DNA of 64,000 nt. It comes from Bacteroidia bacterium. GTDB taxonomy: Bacteria > Bacteroidota > Bacteroidia > Flavobacteriales_D > Cryomorphaceae. Positions within the stretch are counted from its first letter, which is position 1. Every line of letters begins with the position of its first letter. The translations under genes were made by a program, and so were the position numbers. The notes beneath the pieces were generated by a model. It worked only from the letters and a program-made list of their open reading frames with translations, made no database searches and was not told where the DNA came from. The stretch lies in contig JAUICL010000003.1 in assembly GCA_030427905.1 (NCBI GenBank), positions 248,001 to 312,000 on the forward strand, written 5' to 3'. This document shows, one piece after another, positions 47,109 to 56,072 of this stretch.

Positions 47109-47846
47109 ATGAAAAAGTATTTGAATCTTATCGGTGGTGGAGTCGGCTGGGTTTTAGGTGGTCCAATTGGTGCCATTCTGGGCTTTGCTGTGGGCTCCAT
47201 GATCAAGAACACTTCGACTGAAGGTGTTCAAAACGTCTACACACAAACGCGTTCACACCACACAACCACCAATGACTTTGTTGCCAGTTTACTCGTTTTA
47301 TCGGCGGCGGTAATGAAGGCCGACAATAAAGTGATGAAGTCGGAACTCGAGTACGTCCATCAGTTTATGTCTAAGCAGTTTGGAAGTGCCAAGGCTAAGG
47401 AGCAGATGCTGCTTTTGCGGCAGATTCTGAAACAGCCCCTACCCTTGCGTCAAGTTTGCCTTCAGATAAAAGGAAATATGGACCACGCTATGCGTCTGCA
47501 GCTCATTCACTATGTGTTTGGTATCGCAATGGCTGACGACAAACTCGACTCTGCCGAAGTAAAGACCATCGAGAATATTGCTCGATACCTAGGGATTAGT
47601 CAAAAAGACTACGAGTCAATTCGCGCTATGTTTGGGCACGATTCACACTCAGCATATAAGATCTTGGAAATCGATGAGAGATCTACAGACCAAGAGATAA
47701 AAAAGGCCTATCGAAAAATGGCACTCAAGTATCACCCAGATAAATTGAGTGAACTAGGCCCAGAGATTCGCAAGGCGGCTGAAGAAAAGTTTATCGAAGT
47801 TCAAAAAGCCTATGAGGCCATTAAGAAAGAGCGGGGTATAAAATGA
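47109..47846 (+). CDS. TerB-DnaJ domain protein (DjlA-like)
   Basis: A 245-residue protein with a Gly-rich hydrophobic N-terminus (IGGGVGWVLGGPIGAILGFA) that probably inserts in the membrane. A TerB-like helical domain is at ~58-165 (FVASLLVLSAAVMKADNKVM, GIAMADDKLDSAEVKTIENI). A C-terminal J domain covers ~181-245, with HPD at 209-211 (ALKYHPDKLSEL). The order matches DjlA, an inner-membrane co-chaperone of DnaK. It ends in an ATGA overlap with the rhomboid gene. A role delivering DnaK to the membrane is inferred from the family. Confidence 0.92.
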   Translation: MKKYLNLIGGGVGWVLGGPIGAILGFAVGSMIKNTSTEGVQNVYTQTRSHHTTTNDFVASLLVLSAAVMKADNKVMKSELEYVHQFMSKQFGSAKAKEQMLLLRQILKQPLPLRQVCLQIKGNMDHAMRLQLIHYVFGIAMADDKLDSAEVKTIENIARYLGISQKDYESIRAMFGHDSHSAYKILEIDERSTDQEIKKAYRKMALKYHPDKLSELGPEIRKAAEEKFIEVQKAYEAIKKERGIK

Positions 47847-48571
47847 GAAGGTCTATCACAAGAGAGCCGGATACATACCCCGGTTTTTGGAACCATTTAG
47901 GAGTTCCATTACTTCTTGTGGTGATCATGTGGGCAGTCTACCTAATTTCTGTAGAAACGGGCTACAGCTTCACCAAATTTGGACTTTACCCCAGAACTGC
48001 AAAAGGACTCCTGGGTATATTCACCATTCCGTTTATTCACGGCTCGTGGGAGCATTTGATGAACAACTCCGTTCCGATGCTGGTGCTTGGTTGGGCGCTC
48101 TTCAAGTTCTATCGCCCTATTGCCTGGAAAACACTGATTGGAATATACTTAATGAGTGGAGTCTGGCTATGGATTTCGGGCCGTCCCTCCTATCACATCG
48201 GTGCCAGCGGTGTGGTTTATGGGCTTGCAGCATTTCTATTTATTAGCGGGTGGATAAGAAGAGAAAAGAAGGTAGCTTCACTTTCTTTGCTCGTAGCCTT
48301 TATGTATGGCGGACTTTGGTGGGGAGTACTACCCGTTGACCCTACCATTAGTTGGGAAGGACATTTATGGGGAGCACTTTCGGGATTTGCACTTGGTTTT
48401 TTGTACCGAAATCAAGGGCCAGTGAAGCGAAAGTACCAGTGGGAGATCGATGAAGAATTGGAAAAAGAGCTGGAACTAGCCCCCGACCAAAATGAAACCG
48501 CCGAAGCAGAACGCCCCGGCGGTTATCATATATCGTATACGTACATTCCCCGAAAGGAAGACGAATCTTAG
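47843..48571 (+). CDS. Rhomboid family intramembrane serine protease
   Basis: A 242-residue polytopic protease. About six hydrophobic segments are visible. The catalytic Ser122 lies in HIGASGVVYGLAAF and His174 in WEGHLWGALSGFALG. The conserved HxxxN-type loop reads HLMNNSVPMLVLG (His71, Asn74 or 75). The cytoplasmic tail is acidic. The start overlaps the DnaJ gene (ATGA) and the stop overlaps the converging FKBP gene by 4 bp. It would cleave transmembrane substrates. Its place behind LemA, TPM and DnaJ genes suggests membrane protein quality control. Confidence 0.93.
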   Translation: MRRSITREPDTYPGFWNHLGVPLLLVVIMWAVYLISVETGYSFTKFGLYPRTAKGLLGIFTIPFIHGSWEHLMNNSVPMLVLGWALFKFYRPIAWKTLIGIYLMSGVWLWISGRPSYHIGASGVVYGLAAFLFISGWIRREKKVASLSLLVAFMYGGLWWGVLPVDPTISWEGHLWGALSGFALGFLYRNQGPVKRKYQWEIDEELEKELELAPDQNETAEAERPGGYHISYTYIPRKEDES

Positions 48572-48996
48572 TTAATCGTTACCACTTCAATTTCGAAAGT
48601 AAGCTCTTTGCCTGCAAGTGGGTGATTCGCGTCGATTGTGATTGAATCTTCAGCAACATCAGTAACCGTCACTGGAATTTGTTGCCCATTTGGAAGTTGG
48701 GAAGCAAGCTGCTGTCCTACTTCTGGCTGAAGATCAGCTGGTAGTTGAGACTTCTCAACTTTTTGCACCAAACCATCTTGCTTCTCACCGTAAGCATCTG
48801 CAGGAGCGATTGTCACTTTTTTTGTTTCGTTTAGTTTCATCCCTACTACAGCTTTATCAAATCCAGGAATCATCATACCCGCTCCAACTGTAAATGCCAA
48901 TGGCTCTCTACCTTTTGATGAGTCAAAGATTTCACCGTTGTTTAAAGTACCTGTGTAGTGCACAGAAACATTGTCTTTTTCTTTTACAATATCCAT
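48568..48996 (-). CDS. FKBP-type peptidyl-prolyl cis-trans isomerase (SlyD-like)
   Basis: The start is set at the ATG at 48996 (142 residues, MDIVKEKDNVSVHYTGTLNN). A longer frame to 49158 would run through the promoter. The FKBP domain shows VHYTGTLNNGEIFDSS, GMMIPGFDKAVVGMKLNE and the inserted IF region (~70-125), then NHPLAGKELTFEIEV. This matches SlyD-type cytoplasmic prolyl isomerases and chaperones. The metal-binding His-rich tail of E. coli SlyD is absent. It converges on the rhomboid gene with a 4-bp overlap and diverges from plsC. Confidence 0.93.
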   Translation of the reverse strand: MDIVKEKDNVSVHYTGTLNNGEIFDSSKGREPLAFTVGAGMMIPGFDKAVVGMKLNETKKVTIAPADAYGEKQDGLVQKVEKSQLPADLQPEVGQQLASQLPNGQQIPVTVTDVAEDSITIDANHPLAGKELTFEIEVVTIN

Positions 48997-49012
48997 GTAA
49001 TCTTGTTTTGTG

Positions 49013-49020
49013 CAAAGGTA
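49013..49020 (-). promoter_or_regulatory. Promoter -7 element of the FKBP gene
   Basis: On the minus strand TACCTTTG matches TAnnTTTG exactly and ends 16 nt before the chosen ATG at 48996. It decides the start, since any longer reading frame would begin upstream of the promoter. Confidence 0.6.
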
Positions 49021-49084
49021 ATCAAAACCAAGGCTTTGCCCGGCGGAAATGGGATTGATTTCATCAATCGTATTGATATTGGAA

Positions 49085-49115
49085 TTTGTGAATTCGATAC
49101 GTTCAAATATTTTTG
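49085..49115 (+). promoter_or_regulatory. Perfect -33/-7 promoter abutting the acyltransferase start
   Basis: TTTG (49085-49088) and TATTTTTG (49108-49115) are separated by exactly 19 nt, which matches the Bacteroidetes consensus at every conserved base. Only five bases separate it from the ATG at 49121, so the transcript should start at or next to the start codon. Confidence 0.75.
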
Positions 49116-49120
49116 CGCCA

Positions 49121-49858
49121 ATGGAGGTCATTGGTCGATTAGTCAGATCGTTTTTCATCGTGCTTGTCAGTGTGTTATGCGCTATAGCGGTGCTTTTGTG
49201 TTCATGGCTTCCGAAGGGTGGAGTTTATCCATTCGTCGGTCATCGAATCTTTGGGCCTATGTTGTTATGGCTGGCTGGTGCTAAATATGAAGTGAGGGGT
49301 ATCGAGAACTTGCCTAAATCGCAAGCCGTTTATATATCAAACCACCAAAGTCATTTTGATATACCGGCCATTATGGCTTCGATCCCAACACCTTTTTACT
49401 TCGTTGCAAAAAAAGAACTGAAGCATATCCCCATTTTTGGTTGGGGAATGTGGTCTATCGGGATGATATTTGTGGATCGGAGCAATAGAGAGAAGGCTAG
49501 AGCTTCTATGAAAAAAGCGGGAAAAGAAGCTAGAAAAGGAAAAGCAATTTTATCATTTCCCGAAGGAACTAGGTCAAAAAACGGACAGCTCCAAGCCTTT
49601 AAAAAAGGTGCTTTTTTTCTGGCCAAGGCTGGTGAACTTTGCGTTATACCTATCAGCGTAAGTGGTACCAACAAGGTATTGCCCCCAGGTGGTAAGCTTA
49701 AAGGTGGTGATGTCATTGTGGAAATTGGCACTCCTATCTCAGCTGAAACGGTAATGAGCGAACAACCGCAAGATTTGGCTAGATTATCGAAGGAAATCAT
49801 TGAAAAGATGACCGTTAAAAACCAAGCTGAGTTAGCAGGCAGGTCAAGGAAAAACTGA
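49121..49858 (+). CDS. plsC: 1-acyl-sn-glycerol-3-phosphate acyltransferase family protein
   Basis: A 245-residue membrane acyltransferase of phospholipid synthesis that adds the second acyl chain to lysophosphatidate. The ATG at 49121 is preferred over 49049, which lies before the promoter. An N-terminal membrane segment (FFIVLVSVLCAIAVLLCSWL) precedes the HX4D motif SNHQSHFD (His75-Asp80), the substrate motif region FVDRSNREKARASM, FPEGTRSKNG and the late VIPISVSG. All family motifs are intact. It is followed by yebC at 25 bp on the same strand. Confidence 0.92.
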   Translation: MEVIGRLVRSFFIVLVSVLCAIAVLLCSWLPKGGVYPFVGHRIFGPMLLWLAGAKYEVRGIENLPKSQAVYISNHQSHFDIPAIMASIPTPFYFVAKKELKHIPIFGWGMWSIGMIFVDRSNREKARASMKKAGKEARKGKAILSFPEGTRSKNGQLQAFKKGAFFLAKAGELCVIPISVSGTNKVLPPGGKLKGGDVIVEIGTPISAETVMSEQPQDLARLSKEIIEKMTVKNQAELAGRSRKN

Positions 49859-49883
49859 CTAAATTGCGGCAAATTTTGAACTA

Positions 49884-50591
49884 ATGGGTAGAGCATTTGA
49901 ATTTAGGAAAGAGCGCAAAATGAAGCGCTGGTCGAAGATGAGTAAAACTTTTACTCGACTCGGAAAGGACATCGTAATTGCTGTAAAAGAAGGTGGCCCA
50001 GATCCTGATTCAAATTCAAAGTTGCGTGCAGTTATTCAGAACTGTAAGGCAGCCAATATGCCCAAGGACAATGTAGAACGCGCCATAAAGCGAGCTTCGA
50101 GCAAGGATCAGGCAGACTACAAAGAAGTTGTTTTCGAGGGATATGCTCCCCATGGTATCGCTATACTAATCGAAACCGCGACTGACAACAATACCCGAAC
50201 GGTAGCCAATGTGCGCAGCTATTTCAACAAGTGCAATGGTAGCTTGGGAACATCGGGTTCTGTTGAATTTATGTTCGATCACAAATGCTCATTCACCATA
50301 GCCAAAGGTGAAAACGATTTGGAAGAATTGGAGTTGTCTCTTATTGACTTCGGTGCGGATGAGATATTCGAAGAAGAAGAAAACATTTTGATCTACGCTC
50401 CTTTCACCGATTTTGGTTCACTTCAAAAGGGAATCGAGGAGCTTGGCTTGGAGGTCATCAGCTCCAGTTTTGAGCGCATTCCAATGGATACAAAAAAGCT
50501 ATCGGAAGACCAAGAAGCCGATGTAGAGAAGCTTATCGAAAAGCTCGAAGACGACGACGATGTCCAGAACGTCTTTCACAATATGGCTTAG
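49884..50591 (+). CDS. YebC/PmpR family protein
   Basis: A 235-residue protein of the YebC family, members of which act as DNA-binding regulators or, for YebC-type paralogues, as factors relieving ribosome stalling at proline runs. The N-terminus MGRAFEFRKERKMKRWSKMS, AVKEGGPDPDSNSKLRAVI, PKDNVERAIKRAS and YEGYAPHG-like FEGYAPHGIAILIET are diagnostic. The acidic C-terminus (EKLEDDDDVQNVFHNM) is typical. It follows plsC closely and may be co-transcribed. Which paralogue group it belongs to cannot be settled here. Confidence 0.93.
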   Translation: MGRAFEFRKERKMKRWSKMSKTFTRLGKDIVIAVKEGGPDPDSNSKLRAVIQNCKAANMPKDNVERAIKRASSKDQADYKEVVFEGYAPHGIAILIETATDNNTRTVANVRSYFNKCNGSLGTSGSVEFMFDHKCSFTIAKGENDLEELELSLIDFGADEIFEEEENILIYAPFTDFGSLQKGIEELGLEVISSSFERIPMDTKKLSEDQEADVEKLIEKLEDDDDVQNVFHNMA

Positions 50592-50626
50592 CAATTGATA
50601 ATGGATAATTAACAATTAATCATTCC
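50592..50626 (+). repeat. TTGATAATTGAC-type short repeat behind yebC
   Basis: CAATTGATAATGGATAATTA then ACAATTAATCATTCC begins at the first base after the stop codon. Confidence 0.65.
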
Positions 50627-51036
50627 GAAAGCGATCGGGGTCTTCCATCGGGCGCCACGGGCTTGCTGTCGGAGCGGCGCTTCGCTACGATTGATCCACC
50701 TGCGCTATTCCTTCGCTAGGTCTTCCGCATAGTAGCTTCGGCGGATAAATGGACAAAGGATAGTTATAACCCATTCCGAAATAGAGTTTGCAGAATTGCA
50801 GATGTCTTCCTTGTCGCTAGCTACTTTAATAAATCGTTTTACATCGATTAGTCAATAGTTTCCTGTGGTTTCTGGGCGAAAAATGTAGTAAAGTAATTCT
50901 TCAGACTATCAACATCTTACCGTTGATTCTCCTGCAACATTGGTAGCAATTTTGCGTAAGATCATGTATCTTTAACTGGGATTAATGTAGGGATATTTGC
51001 CATTGATAGGTAGATATACCCGGTTTATCTATTGCT
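50592..51036. other. 445-bp gap before the third giant surface protein gene
   Basis: After the short repeat comes a GC-richer palindrome-like patch (50630-50745) of unknown nature, then AT-rich sequence. A GATATTTG box at 50991-50998 is a one-mismatch -7 candidate for the next gene. No coding region is supported. Confidence 0.5.
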
Positions 51037-54000
51037 ATGAGAGATTTTTATGTGAAGATTGTCGTGCTGTTATTTGTCTGTTCAACATCTGGCAGTTATG
51101 GACAGCAAGGACCTGGAGGAGTAAGTGTAGAGTCGCCTACGTTGAACGCATGTGGTGGAGCTGCATCCAGCACGTGTGGGCTATGGCTGGATGCCAGCAC
51201 GCTGAGTCTTGCAAATGGTGCTGATGTAACTAATTGGCCCGATGTCAGTTTTTCAGAGACTTGTGATGATGCCATTTCACCAAATTCTATTCACCCGATA
51301 TATAGAAATGATCCGGCTGGAACCATAAACGGGTTGCCAACGATTACATTTAATGTTGGTCAGCACTTTATACTGAACTCTTCTGACGACATGAACCTGG
51401 AGAGTGTCACCTACGATAAGATGGTTTTTTTGGCTTTTCGGACTTCAGAGGATGTGACATCGAAGCAAACAATTTACGAAGAAGGCGGTACGGTACGTGG
51501 ATTCAATATCATGATTCACAATGGAATTGTCATAGTAGGAGCTTATGATAAACAGGTAGATAATGATGGTGGAGTAGGTGGAACTTCTGATAACACTCCA
51601 GCTTGGGGTTACTCATATGTATCACGAACTGTTCAGCCAAATACGACTTACATTCTGACTGCTCAATTTAGGGCAGCTACATTTGGGGTTATAGGTAATA
51701 ACTCGAACTATTATTTGCAGGGTTGGCTCAACGGGGAGCCCTTTGGTGGACCTGGAAACCTCGTCAGTGATGGTAGCTATAGTGGATTTCCAGGAAACGC
51801 ACGAGTCGGGACTCTATATGATCACCCCAACCCATGTGGATTGGGTGCTGTAAATGACGACACCGTTGATCGACAGCAGGTACTGAGCAATAATTCTGGG
51901 TCTTGGCCATTTAAAGGGAAATTAGCAGAGGTTTGCTACTTCAAAGATTCTCAAAATGAATCTCAGCGCGTAATCGTAGAGAATTACCTTGCTTCAAAGT
52001 ATGTTGCCAGCTTAGTTCAAAATGACTTTTATGCCTACGAGTTCCTTATGGGTAAAGATTTAATTGGAGTGGGTCGATTGACAAACTCAGGGCCGACACA
52101 CACATTGAGTCAAGGGAGGAATCCATTTAGGGTGACTGCACAATCTTTGAGTCCAAGTGCCAACCAATTCTGTTTTATTGGTCACAATGGGATCAATGCA
52201 ACTTGGACAGATGCTGGTGTACCAGAAAATTCAGCTAATATTCAACGGTTAGAACGCATTTGGCGTGTAGACAGAGAAAACTTTAATTCTCAACTGACCT
52301 TTGAAGTAGACGAAGACAAACTCCCTGCACCACCTAGCGGATATAATTCAAGCAATGCGAAACTTGTGCTGCTTATTGATCAAACCAGCCAGTTCATCCC
52401 AGACTTCACCAAAGAGAGTACGATTGTTCGTGAAATGTTCGGATCGGCAACTGCTCCTTTTGACTATCAAGAGAATATCAGTTTTACAGATGGTGCATTT
52501 TTTACGTTTGCTTGGTTGAGACCGGAAGTGAACCTGACCGAATCAGTGACTTTTGAATTAGAAGATGATCCTGCTCCTGCCAGTTTCACGGCGGAATATG
52601 AGGTTCAACTTAACTATCAACCACTTGGCAATGTCGGTGGGTATGACGTTATCTACACCGTTGAGGGTATCACAGCAGTTCGCGGAGTTGACTTTGACTT
52701 TGGGGACGGCGCTCAACTAACAGATACGATTAATATACCTGTGAATATGACTTCAGAGGTGATTCCTGTGGAAATCATCAATGACGATATTGCTGAAGAT
52801 CCTTCCACAGAAGAATTCGAAGTCATATTGCTATCTGGAGAGCCATCACTTACGGTGGGTGCTTCTGACACCCTGAATGTCACGATATACGATGATGATC
52901 CAACTCCAAAATTTACTTTTGCAGCTCCTACGAGTATCGTCAATGAAGATGTAGGTACGCACACCATTACTATTCTTAGAACAGGGGATACAGATGGCCC
53001 GGCCCAACTTCGTGTAAGAAGAATCAATGGAAGTACAACTGCTCGATGGACAGTTGACGGATTAGATCCCGTAGATTTTTATTTTGATCATTACCAATAT
53101 GTTTACTTTGTAGATGGGCAAAGTAGTGCTACCGTAGATGTCACGATTTATGATGATGATATAGACGAGGAAAATTCGGAATACATCAGACTAAACATTA
53201 CTAGTATTAGCGGTGCAGGGGCAGGTGACTACCTAAATCACGATATCGAAGTTGTCGATAATGACGTTCCGCTTGGGATGTTTGGTTCACCGACTCAATC
53301 TGGATATGAGACGCAATCAGCCCCATCTCTCCTGGTTACACTGAGCAATATGTCGAGCCGGGTAGTTACCGTTGGATTCACGATGAGTGCAGGGTCGGCA
53401 ACCTTGGAGTCAGACTTTGATGGAGATTTAAGTGGATTTGTAATTTTTGAACCTTTTACCGACGAGGGGTTTATAGGGCCGTTTTTTGTCTATACAGATG
53501 CCTTGGTTGAGAACCCCGAGACGGTAATCTTTAACCTAACTGAGACTACACCAGAAGGGGGCACTCCGATCGTAACGATCGATGACTTAATCTACACCAT
53601 TATCGATTACGCCGAGTTTGAATGGAAGGGTATTGCTGGTGTTGGACAGCTCTCCGACAATATTATATGGATTGACGCCACCCAAGAAAGTGTTGGAAAT
53701 GCTGCAAGTCTCGCAAACAGATCGCCTTATGCACTTTCGATATCCCAAGCTAACAATCCTGCTACCGTCGTTGCGAATGGAATAAATAATCAGCAAGCTC
53801 TTGACTTCAATGGAAGCACAACTGCGAGCAGCGCAGACGCTTATGAGATTGAGAATAGCGATAAGATCAATACCGCTGGAACAGTCGACAAACTTTCCTA
53901 TTTTTTTGTTTTTCAAGCCGATGATGTCCCATCCACCACAACAACAGGAAGTCCAAATACTACCCACGCCAGACTAATCTACGAGCAGGGAGGTGGAACC

Positions 54001-55629
54001 CGAGGTACTTCAATTTATCTATACAATAACCGATTGAGATTTCATGCATGGAATAATGCGAATGACGACGGTGGTGATAATGCGGCAACTACTGATACCA
54101 TAGAAGGGAACCAAGCTCCTTGGGGACATAACGGAAATCGAACAAATAGCGTCCTTGCCTTTTCTAGCCAAGACATTCTGCCCAACACTCCCTATGTTGT
54201 ATCCTGCCATTACAGCAATTTCTCGAATGAACCATTGATGGTTTACGTCAATGGGGTCAAAGGAACAATGACAAATGAAACTGTCGGTTACAACCAATTT
54301 GGCGTCGGCCGGTTATGGGGGCATGCCGGTCTAATTGGGTTAGGTGCCCCGATTAATGCAACTCGCTTTCATTTCTGGAATGGAAACCCATCAGATAGAC
54401 AATGTGCCTTTGATGGAAAGATTGGAGAGTTTATTTCCTATCACGAACCCGGCATGAATGAGGCTAGGCGGGTTATCATCGAAAATTATCTAGCTGCCAA
54501 ATTCGAGATTGACCTTACAGGCGGGGCTACCCCGCAAATTTGGGATTTGACTGATTTAGAGCAGGCCAATTTTGCCAACCAAATAGCAGGGGTTGGAGAA
54601 GCAGGAGATGCTTCCGAATCTCATACAAACTCAGAGGGCCCCGGAGCCATTTTTCAAGTAAAAACCGATGGAGATGAAATGAGCGCCGATAGTTACCTGA
54701 TGTGGGGACATAATGGTGAATCACTGACAGATACCTGGCCATATTCATTCCCAAATGCTAGTCTTCCATCACCTGTCCGCGAGCGCTCTGCCCAAGTATG
54801 GAAAATATTTGAAGAAGGGTCTGTAAGTGAAATGGATGTATTGATCAATTTTAGTGCATCAGACAACGCCGATACACTGACTAATTTCTTACCAAATACC
54901 TACCTAAAACTTCTTACTCACTCCAACACAGATCCGCAAGACTTTAGCAATGCAAGTGTTTACAATGCCTTTCAAATAAACAGCGGAGGTGTTGCCGAAT
55001 TTAGAAATGTGCCGGTTTCAAATGGGATGTATGTGGCTCTTGGAAATACCAGTGATTACTTTAACTCTCCCCTCCCTATCGAACTACTCAACTTCGACGC
55101 TCGACTGAATGAGCCCGTTGTGAATATCGATTGGTCGACAGCAACGGAGACTAATAACGACTACTTCGTCGTGGAGCGAGCTGGTGACGATTTGGTATGG
55201 AAACCGCTGATGCAGGTGCAAGGAGCAGGGAATAGTTCAAGCACAATATCGTATCACGAGGTAGACCGGGAGCCACTGAATGGAGTTTCGTATTATCGTT
55301 TGAAGCAGGTGGATTTTGACGGTCACTTTGAATACTCGGATGTCGTATCTGTGGTGCGAACGCACAAACAAGCCGAGAACGACCTCTATTTATTTCCAAA
55401 TCCAAGTTCTATTGGTTCAGTTTATGTAACGCTGCCAGAACACAAGTCTGACGAGTTAGTTGGTGATCTGAGCATGTTTGAAATTTCAGGTAAAAAAGTT
55501 TGGGAAGAAAGAGCCGCATTCAACGGCGGGCAATTTGTGTTGAATTATGGCGATTTGCCTTCGGGAATTTACCTTATCCAATTGCAGACACAAGACCTAA
55601 ACTTGACAAAAAAGCTTGTGATAAGATAA
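51037..55629 (+). CDS. T9SS-exported surface protein with two LamG-like modules and Calx-beta domains
   Basis: A 1530-residue secreted protein. Residues 1-22 are a signal peptide (ending SYGQ). A first LamG-like domain (~45-325, CGLWLDASTLSLANGADVTN) is followed by a companion module (KDLIGVGRLTNSGPTHTLSQ, RLERIWRVDRENFNSQL). Calx-beta-type domains follow at ~505-850 (GVDFDFGDGAQLTDTINIPV, VTIYDDDIDEENSEYIRLNI), rich in acidic calcium-type loops. A second LamG-like domain (~860-1160) is again followed by the companion module (AGVGEAGDASESHTNSEG). The end has an Fn3-like domain and a T9SS tail (LYLFPNPSSIGSVYVTLPE). It shares modules with the 3309-residue protein. Adhesion is inferred. Confidence 0.9.
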   Translation: MRDFYVKIVVLLFVCSTSGSYGQQGPGGVSVESPTLNACGGAASSTCGLWLDASTLSLANGADVTNWPDVSFSETCDDAISPNSIHPIYRNDPAGTINGLPTITFNVGQHFILNSSDDMNLESVTYDKMVFLAFRTSEDVTSKQTIYEEGGTVRGFNIMIHNGIVIVGAYDKQVDNDGGVGGTSDNTPAWGYSYVSRTVQPNTTYILTAQFRAATFGVIGNNSNYYLQGWLNGEPFGGPGNLVSDGSYSGFPGNARVGTLYDHPNPCGLGAVNDDTVDRQQVLSNNSGSWPFKGKLAEVCYFKDSQNESQRVIVENYLASKYVASLVQNDFYAYEFLMGKDLIGVGRLTNSGPTHTLSQGRNPFRVTAQSLSPSANQFCFIGHNGINATWTDAGVPENSANIQRLERIWRVDRENFNSQLTFEVDEDKLPAPPSGYNSSNAKLVLLIDQTSQFIPDFTKESTIVREMFGSATAPFDYQENISFTDGAFFTFAWLRPEVNLTESVTFELEDDPAPASFTAEYEVQLNYQPLGNVGGYDVIYTVEGITAVRGVDFDFGDGAQLTDTINIPVNMTSEVIPVEIINDDIAEDPSTEEFEVILLSGEPSLTVGASDTLNVTIYDDDPTPKFTFAAPTSIVNEDVGTHTITILRTGDTDGPAQLRVRRINGSTTARWTVDGLDPVDFYFDHYQYVYFVDGQSSATVDVTIYDDDIDEENSEYIRLNITSISGAGAGDYLNHDIEVVDNDVPLGMFGSPTQSGYETQSAPSLLVTLSNMSSRVVTVGFTMSAGSATLESDFDGDLSGFVIFEPFTDEGFIGPFFVYTDALVENPETVIFNLTETTPEGGTPIVTIDDLIYTIIDYAEFEWKGIAGVGQLSDNIIWIDATQESVGNAASLANRSPYALSISQANNPATVVANGINNQQALDFNGSTTASSADAYEIENSDKINTAGTVDKLSYFFVFQADDVPSTTTTGSPNTTHARLIYEQGGGTRGTSIYLYNNRLRFHAWNNANDDGGDNAATTDTIEGNQAPWGHNGNRTNSVLAFSSQDILPNTPYVVSCHYSNFSNEPLMVYVNGVKGTMTNETVGYNQFGVGRLWGHAGLIGLGAPINATRFHFWNGNPSDRQCAFDGKIGEFISYHEPGMNEARRVIIENYLAAKFEIDLTGGATPQIWDLTDLEQANFANQIAGVGEAGDASESHTNSEGPGAIFQVKTDGDEMSADSYLMWGHNGESLTDTWPYSFPNASLPSPVRERSAQVWKIFEEGSVSEMDVLINFSASDNADTLTNFLPNTYLKLLTHSNTDPQDFSNASVYNAFQINSGGVAEFRNVPVSNGMYVALGNTSDYFNSPLPIELLNFDARLNEPVVNIDWSTATETNNDYFVVERAGDDLVWKPLMQVQGAGNSSSTISYHEVDREPLNGVSYYRLKQVDFDGHFEYSDVVSVVRTHKQAENDLYLFPNPSSIGSVYVTLPEHKSDELVGDLSMFEISGKKVWEERAAFNGGQFVLNYGDLPSGIYLIQLQTQDLNLTKKLVIR

Positions 55630-55651
55630 TCTAGAAAAAACATTTCAAATG

Positions 55652-55686
55652 AAGCCATCCCACCTTAGGTCGGATGGCTTTTTTAT
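55652..55686 (+). terminator. Intrinsic terminator behind the third giant gene
   Basis: AAGCCATCC (55652-55660) pairs perfectly over 9 bp with GGATGGCTT (55672-55680), followed by TTTTTATTTTA. Confidence 0.92.
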
Positions 55687-55733
55687 TTTATAAGGGTCAA
55701 CATGACTGACACTTAATTGTTAATAGACCAGTT

Positions 55734-56021
55734 ATGAGAAGCAGTCATGCAAAAAATCTGTCAATTAATGACATAGATAGAATTATTGAAATGGCTTGGG
55801 AAGACCGGACTCCATTTGATGCTATTCAGGCACAGTTTTCAATAACTGAAGACGAGGTCATCAAGCTTATGCGCCAGAACTTGAAAGAAAGTAGCTTCAA
55901 AATGTGGCGCAAAAGAGTACAAGGACGGCAAACTAAACATCTGAAGCTAGGAGAGTCAAGCTTCCGCTTTAAGTCGAAAATGCAAAGGCATATCACCCAA
56001 AACAGAATCAGCAAGAAGTAA
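55734..56021 (+). CDS. TIGR03643/DUF2805 family protein
   Basis: A 95-residue basic protein of the TIGR03643 (DUF2805) family. The diagnostic block is DIDRIIEMAWEDRTPFDAIQ, FSITEDEVIKLMRQNLKESS and FKMWRKRVQGRQTKHLKL. The residues at ~10-55 have the look of a helix-turn-helix. No function is established. In other Bacteroidota it often neighbours photolyase-type genes, which are absent here. It is followed by the TetR-like gene at 51 bp on the same strand. Confidence 0.85.
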   Translation: MRSSHAKNLSINDIDRIIEMAWEDRTPFDAIQAQFSITEDEVIKLMRQNLKESSFKMWRKRVQGRQTKHLKLGESSFRFKSKMQRHITQNRISKK

Positions 56022-56072
56022 ATGGCTCTATCAAGTCAACATACGATAGCAAACATTTGAAAAGACAGTAAA

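Noticed and set aside
49049-49120. Longer N-terminus for the acyltransferase
   Set aside because: The extra 24 residues would be translated from sequence upstream of a consensus promoter, and the family usually begins near the membrane helix.
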